DNA of 64,000 bases from Streptomyces roseifaciens. GTDB lineage: Bacteria; Actinomycetota; Actinomycetes; Streptomycetales; Streptomycetaceae. Of the stretch, positions 41,991 to 51,671 are shown one piece after another; the stretch's first letter is position 1, and every line of letters starts with the position of its first letter. The notes under the pieces are model-generated. The model did not search any database and was not told where the DNA came from. It saw only the letters and a list, made by a program, of their open reading frames with translations. Where the stretch lies: assembly GCF_001445655.1 (NCBI RefSeq), contig NZ_LNBE01000004.1:1736001-1800000 (forward strand). The letters are read 5' to 3'. A program made the position numbers and the translations under genes.

Positions 41991-42650
41991 GTGGCAGAGG
42001 TCATCAGCATCGCAACCGCCCCGAGGCGCGGCGGCAGCGCACTGCGTCCGCGTTCCCACCCGTCGGGCGGCATGCCGGTGATCGCTCCCTGGCCGGCCGC
42101 CCGCACCGCCGCCCAGCTCCCGCCCCAGCGGGGGGACGCTGACGAAGCAATGGCAGCGGGCACCACAGTCGACCACCTCACCGAGACCTACAGGGCCCAC
42201 TACCGCTCCCTGCTCGGCCTTGCCGCGCTGCTCCTCGACGACACCGCCTCCTGCGAGGACGTGGTCCAGGAGGCCTTCATACGGGTGCACTCCGCGCGCA
42301 GCCGGGTCCGGGACCCGGAGAAGACCCTCGCCTATCTGAGGCAGACTGTCGTCAATCTGTCCCGCTCGGCGCTCCGCCGCCGCATCCTCGGGCTGAAGCT
42401 GCTCTCCAAGCCGATGCCCGACATGGCGAGCGCCGAAGAGGGAGCGTACGAACAGCTGGAGCGCGACCAATTGATCAAAGCGATGCGCGGACTGCAACGC
42501 CGGCAGCGTGAAGTCCTCGTCCTCCGCTACTTCGCCGATATGACCGAGGCCCAGGTCGCCGAGACCCTGGGCCTCTCGCTCGGCTCGGTCAAGGCGTACG
42601 GGTCGCGGGGGATCGCGGCGCTCCGCGTCGCCATGGAGGCTCCGGCATGA
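41991..42650 (+). CDS. ECF RNA polymerase sigma factor (SigE-like)
   Basis: 219 residues from a GTG; the first 50 residues are a variable tail and a later start is possible. Region 2: LTETYRAHYRSLLGLAALLL, DTASCEDVVQEAFIRVHSAR. Region 4: QREVLVLRYFADMTEAQVAE TLGLSLGSVKAY region (HTH for -35). It is coupled (ATGA) to a membrane protein with a short N-terminal domain, likely its anti-sigma-like partner. This gene pair after asd is a conserved Streptomyces arrangement. Probably responds to envelope stress; the signal is unknown. Confidence 0.92.
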   Translation: MAEVISIATAPRRGGSALRPRSHPSGGMPVIAPWPAARTAAQLPPQRGDADEAMAAGTTVDHLTETYRAHYRSLLGLAALLLDDTASCEDVVQEAFIRVHSARSRVRDPEKTLAYLRQTVVNLSRSALRRRILGLKLLSKPMPDMASAEEGAYEQLERDQLIKAMRGLQRRQREVLVLRYFADMTEAQVAETLGLSLGSVKAYGSRGIAALRVAMEAPA

Positions 42651-43711
42651 CCCGCCCCCCCTACGACGGGCCCGGTCCCGACGACGAGCGTGGCGGCGGC
42701 ATGGACGAACAGACGCTCCGGCAGCTGCTGCAGGGCGCCGTCGAGGACATCGAGCCCGCTCCCGACGCGCTGGAGCACATCCGGCGCGCCGTGCCGGCCC
42801 GGCGCACCCGCCGCAGGCATGCCCTCGTGGGCGCCGCGGCCGCGCTGATCCTCGGCGGCACGGCCCTGCCCGCGGTCGTCCACGTCGCCACCACCGGTGA
42901 CGAGGTCGAGGAGCGCCACGCCAATACCGCCAGCTCCCAGCACACCCCCGAGGAGCCGGGCGCCGAGCCCGACGCGGTGGGCGACGGCGGGGGCCGGCCC
43001 GAGCAGGGCGAGGCCCGGAACCACGACGAGAAGCGGGAGCAGCGCAAGAACGAGGGGAGCAAGGGCAACGAGCCCAAGCCCGCCGCGTCCTCCCCCGCGG
43101 GCAACCTCCCCGCGCCCACGAACACCTTCGCCGCCGTCTCCCCGATCTGCGACCGCGACCAGCTCGGCAAGGGCAGCGGCTCCGTCGGCCCCGCCGACCG
43201 GGACGGCCGCGTCTACGGCGCCTTCCGCGTGGTCAACGTCTCCCGCGCCGTCTGTACGGTGGGCGGGCCCGGGACCGTCGCCGCGAGCCCGCGGGGCAGC
43301 GCCGAGAGCGGGCGCGTCTCCGTCGTCGACCACACGCCGGGCGACGCCGCGACCGGCCTGCCCGACCCCACGACCGAGCCCAGCGAGGTCATCCTCCAGC
43401 CCGGGCAGGCGTACGAGGTGAAGTTCGCCTGGATCCCGACGGCCGACGGCGCGCGCAACAGCTGCGCCAAGAACACCGGCGGGGCCTCTCCGGCGCCTTC
43501 CGCGGGCGGCGGCGCCAGCGCCTCCCCGGCCAGTGGCACCGCGGCCGCCCAGCAGCCGAGCGTGCCGGATTCGCCCCCGCCCACGCCGCCGCCGAGCGTC
43601 GTGCTCAGCCACACTCCGGACGTCGGCGAGCCGGCCATAGCCGACGCCAAGATCGACGACGCGTGCGCCGGCACCGTCTACCGGACGGGTCCGATCGTCA
43701 CCGCGAGCTGA
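42647..43711 (+). CDS. Membrane-anchored partner of the ECF sigma factor
   Basis: 354 residues. A cytoplasmic N-terminal part (MDEQTLRQLLQGAVEDIEPA, ALEHIRRAVPARRTRRR) may bind the sigma factor, one helix follows (HALVGAAAALILGGTALPAV, about 60-80), then a charged extracytoplasmic linker with EKREQRKNEGSKGNE and a C-terminal domain with five Cys (SPICDRDQ, AVCTVGG, NSCAKN, DACAG). No zinc anti-sigma HxxxCxxC motif is seen, so it is not a ZAS type. ATGA coupling with the sigma gene supports a regulatory role. Confidence 0.8.
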   Translation: MTRPPYDGPGPDDERGGGMDEQTLRQLLQGAVEDIEPAPDALEHIRRAVPARRTRRRHALVGAAAALILGGTALPAVVHVATTGDEVEERHANTASSQHTPEEPGAEPDAVGDGGGRPEQGEARNHDEKREQRKNEGSKGNEPKPAASSPAGNLPAPTNTFAAVSPICDRDQLGKGSGSVGPADRDGRVYGAFRVVNVSRAVCTVGGPGTVAASPRGSAESGRVSVVDHTPGDAATGLPDPTTEPSEVILQPGQAYEVKFAWIPTADGARNSCAKNTGGASPAPSAGGGASASPASGTAAAQQPSVPDSPPPTPPPSVVLSHTPDVGEPAIADAKIDDACAGTVYRTGPIVTAS

Positions 43712-43734
43712 CGACGCCGGGGCGGGCCGTAAGG

Positions 43735-43910
43735 GCAGCCGTGACGGTAGCCATGACGGCAGCCATGACAGCCGGCCTGACGTCTGCGGTGAAGGCCGGC
43801 CTGAGGCCTGTCGTGACGCCTGCTGCGACGCCTGTCGTGGTGCCTGTCGTGACGTCTGCCGTGACGCCCGTGCCGACGGTGGTGGCGGTGCCGGTGGCGC
43901 ACCCGGCAGG
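43735..43910 (+). repeat. Degenerate tandem repeat, about 9-15 bp units
   Basis: Units like GCCTGTCGTGACG and GTAGCCATGACGGCA recur about 12 times between the anti-sigma-like gene and surf1. A plus frame through it gives VTPAATPVVVPVVTSAV-like low-complexity sequence and is not a gene. Confidence 0.7.
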
Positions 43911-43952
43911 GGGCGGTGACCGTCCCCACGGGCGTGCCCGTACCGTGGTGGT

Positions 43953-44846
43953 GTGTATCGGTTCCTGCTGACTCCCCGCTGGTGGGCGATCAACGTCTTC
44001 ACTGTGGTGGCCATCCCCTTCTGTCTCTTCATGGGCAGCTGGCAGCTCGGCCGCTTCGAAACGCGCGTCGACTCGCACCGCGAGCAGCAGACGCAGGCCG
44101 ACGACGCCCGGAAGTCCGAGGCCGAGCCCCTGCGCGACCTCCTCCCGGTGACGACGGAGACCTCCGGCCGCCGGGCGACGGCCTCCGGCCGCTACGACAC
44201 CGGGCACCAGCTGCTCGTGCCGGAGCGGAGCCTGGACGACCGCCGGGGCTTCTACGTGCTGACCCTGCTGCGCACCGACGACGGCAAGGCCCTCCCCGTC
44301 GTCCGGGGCTGGCTGCCCGGCGACGCGGCCTCCAAGGCGGACACCGCCGGGGTGCCCGCCCCGCCGGCCGGCCGCGTGACGGTCACCGGCGCCCTGCAGT
44401 CCTCGGAGAGCCCCGGCTCCAAGGGCGTGCACGCGAGCGGCGGCCTGCCCGAGGGCCAGGTCGGCGTGATCAGCGCCGCCTCGCTGGTCAACCTCGTGCC
44501 GTACGGGGTGTACGACGCGTGGATCACCGCCACCGAGGCGGACGGGTCCATGACCCCGGTGCCCCCGGCCGCCGCCCCGAACAGCGGCCTGGACCTCAAG
44601 GCCTTCCAGAATCTCGGCTACACCGGTGAGTGGTTCGTCTTCGCCGGCTTCGTGCTCTTCATGTGGGCCAGGCTCTTCCGCCGGGAGGCGGAGGCCGCGC
44701 GCGACCTGGCCCTCGGCATCACTCCGGAGCAGGCTCCGGACGGTCCGGGACCGACTCCTGACGGCTCGGGGCAGACTCCGGACGGTCCGGGGCAGGACGG
44801 CCCAGATGACGCTCCGCAAAAGCGATCTCCAGCCGGAGCTGCTTGA
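43953..44846 (+). CDS. SURF1 family protein
   Basis: 297 residues; GTG start (VYRFLLTPRWWAINVFTVVA). Two transmembrane helices, near residues 9-30 and 225-245 (WFVFAGFVLFMWARLF), bracket an extracytoplasmic beta domain with RRGFYVLTLL, LPVVRGWLPG and RVTVTGALQ, the SURF1 signature. It assists haem a insertion or assembly of cytochrome c oxidase. The last 40 residues are a PDGPGPTPDGSGQTPDGPG repeat, and the final 128 bp overlap the 3' end of the convergent S9 peptidase gene. Confidence 0.92.
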   Translation: MYRFLLTPRWWAINVFTVVAIPFCLFMGSWQLGRFETRVDSHREQQTQADDARKSEAEPLRDLLPVTTETSGRRATASGRYDTGHQLLVPERSLDDRRGFYVLTLLRTDDGKALPVVRGWLPGDAASKADTAGVPAPPAGRVTVTGALQSSESPGSKGVHASGGLPEGQVGVISAASLVNLVPYGVYDAWITATEADGSMTPVPPAAAPNSGLDLKAFQNLGYTGEWFVFAGFVLFMWARLFRREAEAARDLALGITPEQAPDGPGPTPDGSGQTPDGPGQDGPDDAPQKRSPAGAA

Positions 44847-46710
44847 TCCGCTCCTCCACCACCAGGGAGCCGTGCCCCGCGTCGTAGCGGTAGACCTCCA
44901 GGGGGTGGCCGCGGCCCTCCAGCCGCTCCACGTAGTTCTCGATCTGCCGGATGGGGCACCGCGGGTCGTTCATGCCCGCGGAGATGTAGACCGGCGCCCG
45001 CACCTCGTCGACATACGTCAGCGGGGAGGACGCCGCGTAGCGCTCCGGCACCTCCTCCGGCGTGCCGCCCAGCAGCGTGCGGTCCAGGGCCTTCAGGGCC
45101 TCCATCTCGTCGTGATAGGCCGTCACGTAGTCCGCGACGGGCACCCCGGCCAGGCCCAGCGCCCAGGCGCCGGGCTGGGTGCCCAGGCCGAGCAGGGTCA
45201 GGTAGCCGCCCCACGACCCGCCGGCGAGCACCAGCCGATCGGGGTCGGCGATCCCCGCGGAGACCGTCCAGTCCCGGACCGCGGCGATGTCCTCCAGCTC
45301 GATGAGACCCACCCGGTGCTTGAGGGCGTCCGTCCAGGCGCGTCCGTAGCCCGTCGAGCCGCGGTAGTTGATCCGGACGACCGCATAGCCGTGGTCGACC
45401 CAGGCGGCGGGGCCCGCGGCGAAGGCGTCGCTGTCGTGCCAGGTCGGGCCGCCGTGGACGTCGAAGACGGCGGGGAAGGGCCCGGTGCCCTCCGGCACCT
45501 GGATCAGGGCGTGCACCTTGCCGCCCGGCCCGTCCACCCAGACGTCCCGGACCGGCACGGACCGCGGGGCCCGGCCGACCCCGCCCGGCAGCGCGGGCGG
45601 ATCCAGCACGACCTGCCCGCTCGTGGACCGCACGACCGACGGCTCGGCCGCCGAGGACCACAGGAACTCCACGCTGCCGTCCGGCCGCGGCAGGGCGCCC
45701 GACACCGTGCCCACCGGGGTGTCCAGGCGGGTCAGCGAGGCATCGGCCAGGTCGTAGCGCCACAGCTCGCTGCGGGCCTGGTGGCTGTGCTCGATGAGCA
45801 GCGCGGAGCCGTCCGGATACCAGCCGGCGTCCAGGTCGCCCGGCAGGTCGACGGCGAGGGCCGTCTCCTCGCCCGTGGCCGCGTCCCACAGCATCGGCTC
45901 CCAGCGGCCCCGCCGCTGGTGCCCCACGAGCAGCCGGGAGTCCCCGGGCACCGGCGCGAAGCCCATGACCGCCAGGCCCAGCTCCTCGGTGCCGCCACGG
46001 GTGTCGTCCAGCTCGGCGACGGTGCTGCCGTCCGGCCGCACGATGCGGACGGCCGAGTGCATCGCGTCGCCGTGCTCGGTGTGCTCGATCGCGATCAGCG
46101 TGCCGTCGTACGACATGCCGCCGACCCCCGCCGACTCGGCGTGGCGGTAGATCTCCACGGGCCCGGCGCCGGGCCGCGCCACGTGGACCGTCGACCCGCC
46201 CTCGTCCGTGGAACGGCCGACCACGGCCGTGCCGTCCCGGCCCAGGGCCAGGCCGGCCGGGTAGGAGGGCTCGAGGCCGGGCACGGCGGGTTCGTCGGCC
46301 CCGCCGTGGAAGGGCTGGCGCATCCACACGCCGAACTCGTCCCCGTCCTTGTCGGCGAACCACCAGATCCACTCGCCGTCGGGCGGCAGCACCCCGCCCG
46401 TCGTGCCGTTCGGCCGGTCGGTCACCTGGCGCTGCGCGCCCGTGGCGCGGTCCCACGCGTACACCTCGAAGGTGCCCGTCACGTTGGACACGAACAGCGC
46501 GCGGTCGGGGGCGTCCTTCGCCCATCTCGGCAGCCCGACGCGCGGCGCCCGGAAGCGCTTCTCCCAATCGGGCACGGCCGCCGCCGCATCCGCCACGGCC
46601 GCGGCTGCATCCGGCACCGCCGCCGCGCCCTGCGGGGCGACGGCGGGCCCCTCGTCCTTCTGCCCGGACTTCTGCCCGGACTTCTGCTCGGACCCGTTGC
46701 TCTCAGTCAT
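44719..46710 (-). CDS. S9-family (prolyl oligopeptidase / DPP) serine peptidase
   Basis: 663 residues, no signal peptide. N-terminal beta-propeller (residues about 60-390; repeated W/D-rich blades such as RWEPMLWDAATGEETALAVD). The alpha/beta-hydrolase domain has FDVHGGPTWHDSD (oxyanion region), LAGGSWGGYLTLLGLG (nucleophile Ser), GMNDPRCPIRQIENY (Asp) and YDAGHGSLV (His). It cleaves oligopeptides in the cytoplasm. The N-terminal 45 residues are Ala-rich; the C-terminal 25 residues are a repeat that is antisense to the SURF1 repeat tail. Confidence 0.93.
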   Translation of the reverse strand: MTESNGSEQKSGQKSGQKDEGPAVAPQGAAAVPDAAAAVADAAAAVPDWEKRFRAPRVGLPRWAKDAPDRALFVSNVTGTFEVYAWDRATGAQRQVTDRPNGTTGGVLPPDGEWIWWFADKDGDEFGVWMRQPFHGGADEPAVPGLEPSYPAGLALGRDGTAVVGRSTDEGGSTVHVARPGAGPVEIYRHAESAGVGGMSYDGTLIAIEHTEHGDAMHSAVRIVRPDGSTVAELDDTRGGTEELGLAVMGFAPVPGDSRLLVGHQRRGRWEPMLWDAATGEETALAVDLPGDLDAGWYPDGSALLIEHSHQARSELWRYDLADASLTRLDTPVGTVSGALPRPDGSVEFLWSSAAEPSVVRSTSGQVVLDPPALPGGVGRAPRSVPVRDVWVDGPGGKVHALIQVPEGTGPFPAVFDVHGGPTWHDSDAFAAGPAAWVDHGYAVVRINYRGSTGYGRAWTDALKHRVGLIELEDIAAVRDWTVSAGIADPDRLVLAGGSWGGYLTLLGLGTQPGAWALGLAGVPVADYVTAYHDEMEALKALDRTLLGGTPEEVPERYAASSPLTYVDEVRAPVYISAGMNDPRCPIRQIENYVERLEGRGHPLEVYRYDAGHGSLVVEERIKQLRLEIAFAERHLGRPAPDRPESAPSRQESVPDRPEPAPE

Positions 46711-46809
46711 GGCCCCATTCTGCGACGGAGCGGGGACATCGCGCCGAGGGCGGCCGCAGCCTGTGGATAACTCCGTTCCGGACGGGCCCCTTCCGTCCGG
46801 GCGCGGGGC

Positions 46810-47805
46810 TCAGGACCGGTCGCCCGGCACCGGGCGCAGGCCCAGCCGGTGGGCCGTGTCGTCGTCGAAGTCCTCCAGGAATCCGGCGAGCGTGTCGGCG
46901 AGGTGGTTCATGCACCGCGCGCCGAACAGCACCGGCTGGTAGCCCGAGACCCGGTAGGGCGTGGCGACCATGGCCCGGACGTCCAGCTCCCGGACCTCGC
47001 ACGAGCCCAGCCGCTCCAGCTCCCCGTACGAGGACAGCAGCGCCGCACCGTAGGCCTTGACCCCGCCCGAGCCGGAGCCCGGGCCCGAGCCGGAGCCCGA
47101 GCCGGAACCCGCTCCCGCCCCGCCCCTGGCCCCGCCACCCATCCAGCTCCCGCCCCCCGTCCAGCTCCCGGCCCCCGTCTCCGCCATCACGCCGAACTCC
47201 AGCGTGAACCAGTACACGCGGCTGATGACGTCGAGGGCCTCGGGCGTGGTCAGGCGCGTCGCCGTGCGGCCGAACATGCGGTAGAGCTCGGCGAACCCGG
47301 GCGACGCCAGGTGGATGCCGTGGCCGAACACGTCGTGGATCACGTCCGGTTCGGGCGTGTACAGCGGCACCGACGGATGGCGGACGAACTGCACGGCGTG
47401 GAAGTAGCCGCGCTCCATCGAGCCGAGGAAGCGCCGGTTCTCCACGAACCCGCCCGCGAGCGTGAACTCGAACCCCGTGAGCGGCTTCAGCCGCGCCCCG
47501 ACCTCCGCGTGCTGCGGTACGTGGTCGGCCGGCACGGGGGCCGCCTCCGCGGCGTCCAGCACCTCCCGGCAGGCGTGCGCCCGGTGCGCCCTGCCCAGCG
47601 CGCCGTGGACCGTGCGCCACGTGGCGTGCTCGTCCTCGGTGTAGTCCACCGGCGGCGACGGGTCGCCCACGCGGTGACCGCGGGCCAGCTCCACCAGGGT
47701 TTTCCGCCGCTGCAGGTACCGGCTGTCGCACCGTCCCGGGTGCTGCGCCGCCGGGCCGAGCCTGCCTCCCGGCGTCACCGGCGTGCGTGACCAGAGTTGA
47801 CTCAT
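46810..47805 (-). CDS. Phenylalanine 4-monooxygenase-like aromatic amino acid hydroxylase
   Basis: 331 residues. Iron-binding motif EPDVIHDVFGHGIHL (two His) and Glu in RVYWFTLEFGVMAETG; pterin and substrate contacts in FEFTLAGGFVENRRFLGSME. The family hydroxylates Phe (to Tyr) with tetrahydropterin. A 45-residue Gly/Ser insertion (SWTGGGSWMGGGARGG then SGSGSGSGPGSGSGG) splits the core just after the iron Glu, before VKAYGAALLSSYGELER. It derives from a GC-rich tandem repeat and is not part of the family. Start ATG 47805 (MSQLWSRTP). Confidence 0.88.
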   Translation of the reverse strand: MSQLWSRTPVTPGGRLGPAAQHPGRCDSRYLQRRKTLVELARGHRVGDPSPPVDYTEDEHATWRTVHGALGRAHRAHACREVLDAAEAAPVPADHVPQHAEVGARLKPLTGFEFTLAGGFVENRRFLGSMERGYFHAVQFVRHPSVPLYTPEPDVIHDVFGHGIHLASPGFAELYRMFGRTATRLTTPEALDVISRVYWFTLEFGVMAETGAGSWTGGGSWMGGGARGGAGAGSGSGSGSGPGSGSGGVKAYGAALLSSYGELERLGSCEVRELDVRAMVATPYRVSGYQPVLFGARCMNHLADTLAGFLEDFDDDTAHRLGLRPVPGDRS

Positions 47806-47840
47806 GACACACAGGGTGCCCAGGAGGGAGCAGAGGGTAA

Positions 47841-48737
<897 letters not shown>

Positions 48738-48747
48738 GCTCGGGCGG

Positions 48748-49239
48748 ATGAAGCGTTCTCCTGCCGCATCAGTGGATTCTGCTGCCGCACCGGTGCACTC
48801 TCCTGCCGCACCGGTGCACTCTCCTGCAGCGCCGGCGCACTCTCCCGCCGCATCAGTGCGCGAGTTCCACCTCGCCTTCGGACTCGATGCCCGTACGATT
48901 CCCACGGAGGTTCCCGCCGATCTCGCCGCCCACCGCCAGGAATTGCTGGCCGAAGAGGTGGCCGAAGTCGCCGAGGTCGCCGTCGACGGCCCGCTCGACA
49001 AGCTCGCGCACGAGCTGGCCGACGTGGTCTACGTCGCCTACGGCACGGCCCTCGTCCACGGCATCGACCTGGACGCGGTGATCGCCGAGATCCACCGCTC
49101 GAACATGACCAAGCTGGGCCCCGACGGCGAGGCGTCCCGCCGGGCCGACGGAAAGGTGCTCAAGGGCGAGCACTACCGGGCACCGGACGTGTCCGCGGTC
49201 CTGCGCAGCCAGGGCTGGCCGGACCGGTCCGGGGACTGA
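48748..49239 (+). CDS. MazG-like nucleotide pyrophosphohydrolase
   Basis: 163 residues by the first ATG. The first 35 residues are a repeat of PAAPVHS units (21-bp tandem repeat), so the functional protein begins about VREFHLAFGL. The MazG metal site is clear: LLAEEVAEVAEVAVDGPLDK and LAHELADVVYVAYGT (ExxE...ExxD). It hydrolyses NTPs to NMP and pyrophosphate, as house-cleaning. It is only 10 bp after the enolase remnant. Ends GWPDRSGD before a terminator. Confidence 0.88.
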   Translation: MKRSPAASVDSAAAPVHSPAAPVHSPAAPAHSPAASVREFHLAFGLDARTIPTEVPADLAAHRQELLAEEVAEVAEVAVDGPLDKLAHELADVVYVAYGTALVHGIDLDAVIAEIHRSNMTKLGPDGEASRRADGKVLKGEHYRAPDVSAVLRSQGWPDRSGD

Positions 49240-49298
49240 CACCGGCCCGGTCCCGCGCCTCCTCACGTACACACGCACACCAGCCGCTCACAGCGAAG

Positions 49299-49334
49299 TG
49301 ACCGGCCGCCCGATCCGGGCGGCCGGTCATTTTT
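49299..49334 (+). terminator. Rho-independent terminator
   Basis: 14-bp stem TGACCGGCCGCCCG with complement, 3-nt loop, then TTTTT. Confidence 0.9.
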
Positions 49335-49635
49335 CGTAGCGCACCCGCCCCCACGGCGATGGCCCGTCAGGACCCCTGACGGGGCGTCCGGCAGAGCCCC
49401 TGTCAGGACCAAACGGCCCGACGGGGGTGACGACAAGTCGCCGACGACTTCTCGCCATGGACATCTCATGGTCAACAAGGTCCTACCCGGGCAGAGTTGG
49501 ACGCAGGGAGTGGCGGCCCGGCCTGCCACCGCGAAACCCCCTTCCCCCGAGCGCCCCAAGGAAAAGGCTCCGGAAAGTTGTCGGGGTGCCGTCGTTTCCC
49601 GTGCCCACCCGCGGAAATACGAGGCGATCAATCAA

Positions 49636-50661
49636 ATGATCTATCAGAGCACGCACGAGATGATCCTGGACGACGTCTTCCTCGACCTGTCCGGGTTCAT
49701 ATCGGGGGTCGATGTCCTGCTCAAGCTGGAGGGCTTCAATCCGGCCGGATCCATCAAGATGAAGGCCGCGGTCGGCCTCCTGGAGGATGCGGAGAGCCGC
49801 GGGGTCCTGCGCCCCGGAGGCCATGTCATCGAATCCTCCTCCGGCAATCTGGGAATTGCGCTGAGCTCGGTGTGCGCGGCCCGCGGCTACCGTTTCACCT
49901 GCGTCGTCGACCCCAATACGTCCGCCCTCAGCATCGCGCTGATGAAGGCCTTCGGCGCGCAGGTCGTCTCGGTCGACCAGCGGGACGCCAACGGCGGTTT
50001 CCTGCAGTCCCGCATCGACTACATCCACCGGCGGCTCGCCGAGGACCCCGCGCTGGTCTGGCCCAACCAGTACGCGAACCCCGCCAACCCCAAGGCGCAC
50101 TACGAGCGCACTGCGGCCGCCATCGTCAAGCAGGGGCTGGACGTCGACTACCTCTTCGTCGGCGCCGGGACCACCGGGACGCTGATGGGCTGCGTCGCGT
50201 ACTTCAGGGAGCACTCCCCGCACACCCGCGTGATCGCCGTCGACACGGTCGGCTCGGTCACCTTCGGGAAGCCGCCCGGCAGGCGGTACATACCGGGGCT
50301 GGGCACCAGCCGCCGGCCCGAGATCTTCGACCCGGAGCAGATCGAGCACACCGTCATGGTCCCCGAGGCCGAGGCCGTGCGCATGTGCCGCCGCCTCGCC
50401 GCCCAGAGGGGCATCGTGGCGGGCGGCTCGACCGGGTCGGTACTGGCCGCCGTCGAAGGCCGGCGGGACGAGATCCCCTCCGGCGCCCGCGTCGTGGCCA
50501 TCGCGCCCGACTTCGGCGACCGGTACCTGAGCACCATCTACGACGACACATGGGTCCAGGAACGGTTCGGCGCCGACGTCACGGTGCCGAACCAGCGCGG
50601 TCACTCTGCCACCACACCGAATCCGATTCCCGGCACCGGCGTGCCGGCCCTGAAGGGATAA
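49636..50661 (+). CDS. SbnA-like 2,3-diaminopropionate-pathway synthase (PLP)
   Basis: 341 residues from ATG 49636 (MIYQSTHEMILDDVFLDLSG); the open frame reaches 49468 but the extra 56 residues do not fit the family. PLP lysine in NPAGSIKMKAAVGLL, asparagine loop SSSGNLGIAL, and phosphate loop GAGTTGTLMG. These are features of cysteine-synthase-fold enzymes of the SbnA type, which join O-phosphoserine and glutamate to form N-(2-amino-2-carboxyethyl)-glutamate. With the SbnB-like gene 3 bp downstream it should make L-2,3-diaminopropionate. A SerA-like gene in the same operon could supply phosphoserine precursor. Confidence 0.88.
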   Translation: MIYQSTHEMILDDVFLDLSGFISGVDVLLKLEGFNPAGSIKMKAAVGLLEDAESRGVLRPGGHVIESSSGNLGIALSSVCAARGYRFTCVVDPNTSALSIALMKAFGAQVVSVDQRDANGGFLQSRIDYIHRRLAEDPALVWPNQYANPANPKAHYERTAAAIVKQGLDVDYLFVGAGTTGTLMGCVAYFREHSPHTRVIAVDTVGSVTFGKPPGRRYIPGLGTSRRPEIFDPEQIEHTVMVPEAEAVRMCRRLAAQRGIVAGGSTGSVLAAVEGRRDEIPSGARVVAIAPDFGDRYLSTIYDDTWVQERFGADVTVPNQRGHSATTPNPIPGTGVPALKG

Positions 50662-50663
50662 CA

Positions 50664-51671
50664 ATGTTCGAGTTCAGCGTCATCGGCGGAAAGACCGCCC
50701 GCGACATCATCGGCCGCACGCGGCAGCAGATCGTCACGGAGGTGCGCGAGACCTATCTGACCCACCACGCGGGCGAGTCGGTCAACCCCAACAGCTACTT
50801 CCTGCGCTTCCCCGACAAGCCCGACAGCCGCATCATCGCCCTGCCCGCCTACCTGGGCGGCAAGACGGACGTGGCCGGCATCAAGTGGATCAGCAGCTTC
50901 CCGGGCAACATCGACAAGAGCTTCCCGCGCGCCTCGGCCGCCCTGCTGCTCAACGACTACGAGACCGGCTACCCCTTCGCCTGCCTCGAGGCCTCCCAGA
51001 TCAGCGCCGCCCGCACCGCCGCCTCCGCGGTCCTGGCCGCGGAGCAGCTCACCGGCGGACGCACCGCCCGGCGGCTGACCATCGTCGGCGCCGGCATCAT
51101 CGCCCGCAACATCCTGGAGTTCTTCACCGCCCAGGAGTGGGCCGTGGAGGAGCTGGTCATCCACGACCGGCTGCCCGAGTACAGCAAGGCCTTCGCCGAG
51201 TACGCCGGCTCGTCCCTGGGCTACCGGACTACGACCGAGGACGACCTGACCGCCGCCCTGACCGGCTCCGACCTGGTCGTCTTCGCCACGACGGCAGGCG
51301 AGCCCTACGTCACCGACGCCGCCACCTTCACCGCCGGCCAGGTCGTGCTGAACGTCTCGCTGCGCGACATCGGCCCGGAGATCATCCTCGGTGCGCAGAA
51401 CATCCTCGACGACATCGGCCACTGCATGACGGCCAACACCTCCCCGCACCTGGCCGAGCAGAAGTACGGGCACCGCGACTTCATCGACGGCACGCTCGCG
51501 GAGGTCATCCTCGGCGACGTCCGGCCTGACCGCGAGCGCCCGGTGATTTTCTCCCCGTTCGGTCTGGGCGTCCTCGACCTGGCCGTCGGCATGCACGTCT
51601 ACCGCACGGCGCGGGAGAGCGGCGAGACCGTCGACGTCCCGGACTTCTTCGGCGAGACCCGGCGGTGGTGA
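50664..51671 (+). CDS. SbnB-like dehydrogenase (ornithine cyclodeaminase family)
   Basis: 335 residues. FRFPDKPDSRIIALPAYLGG-type substrate region near residue 50, IKWISSFPGNIDK, and the Rossmann fold RLTIVGAGIIARNILEF (GxGxxA). The SbnB group oxidatively splits the SbnA product to L-2,3-diaminopropionate, 2-oxoglutarate and NADH. Starts two bases after the sbnA-like stop; ends by overlapping the FAD-protein gene. Pairing with SbnA makes this assignment much firmer than sequence alone. Confidence 0.9.
   Translation: MFEFSVIGGKTARDIIGRTRQQIVTEVRETYLTHHAGESVNPNSYFLRFPDKPDSRIIALPAYLGGKTDVAGIKWISSFPGNIDKSFPRASAALLLNDYETGYPFACLEASQISAARTAASAVLAAEQLTGGRTARRLTIVGAGIIARNILEFFTAQEWAVEELVIHDRLPEYSKAFAEYAGSSLGYRTTTEDDLTAALTGSDLVVFATTAGEPYVTDAATFTAGQVVLNVSLRDIGPEIILGAQNILDDIGHCMTANTSPHLAEQKYGHRDFIDGTLAEVILGDVRPDRERPVIFSPFGLGVLDLAVGMHVYRTARESGETVDVPDFFGETRRW

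Noticed and set aside
43663..43971. 102-codon open frame with VTPAATPVVVPVV-like repeats
   Set aside because: It only reads through the tandem repeat and overlaps the end of the anti-sigma-like gene and the start of surf1; no start signal.
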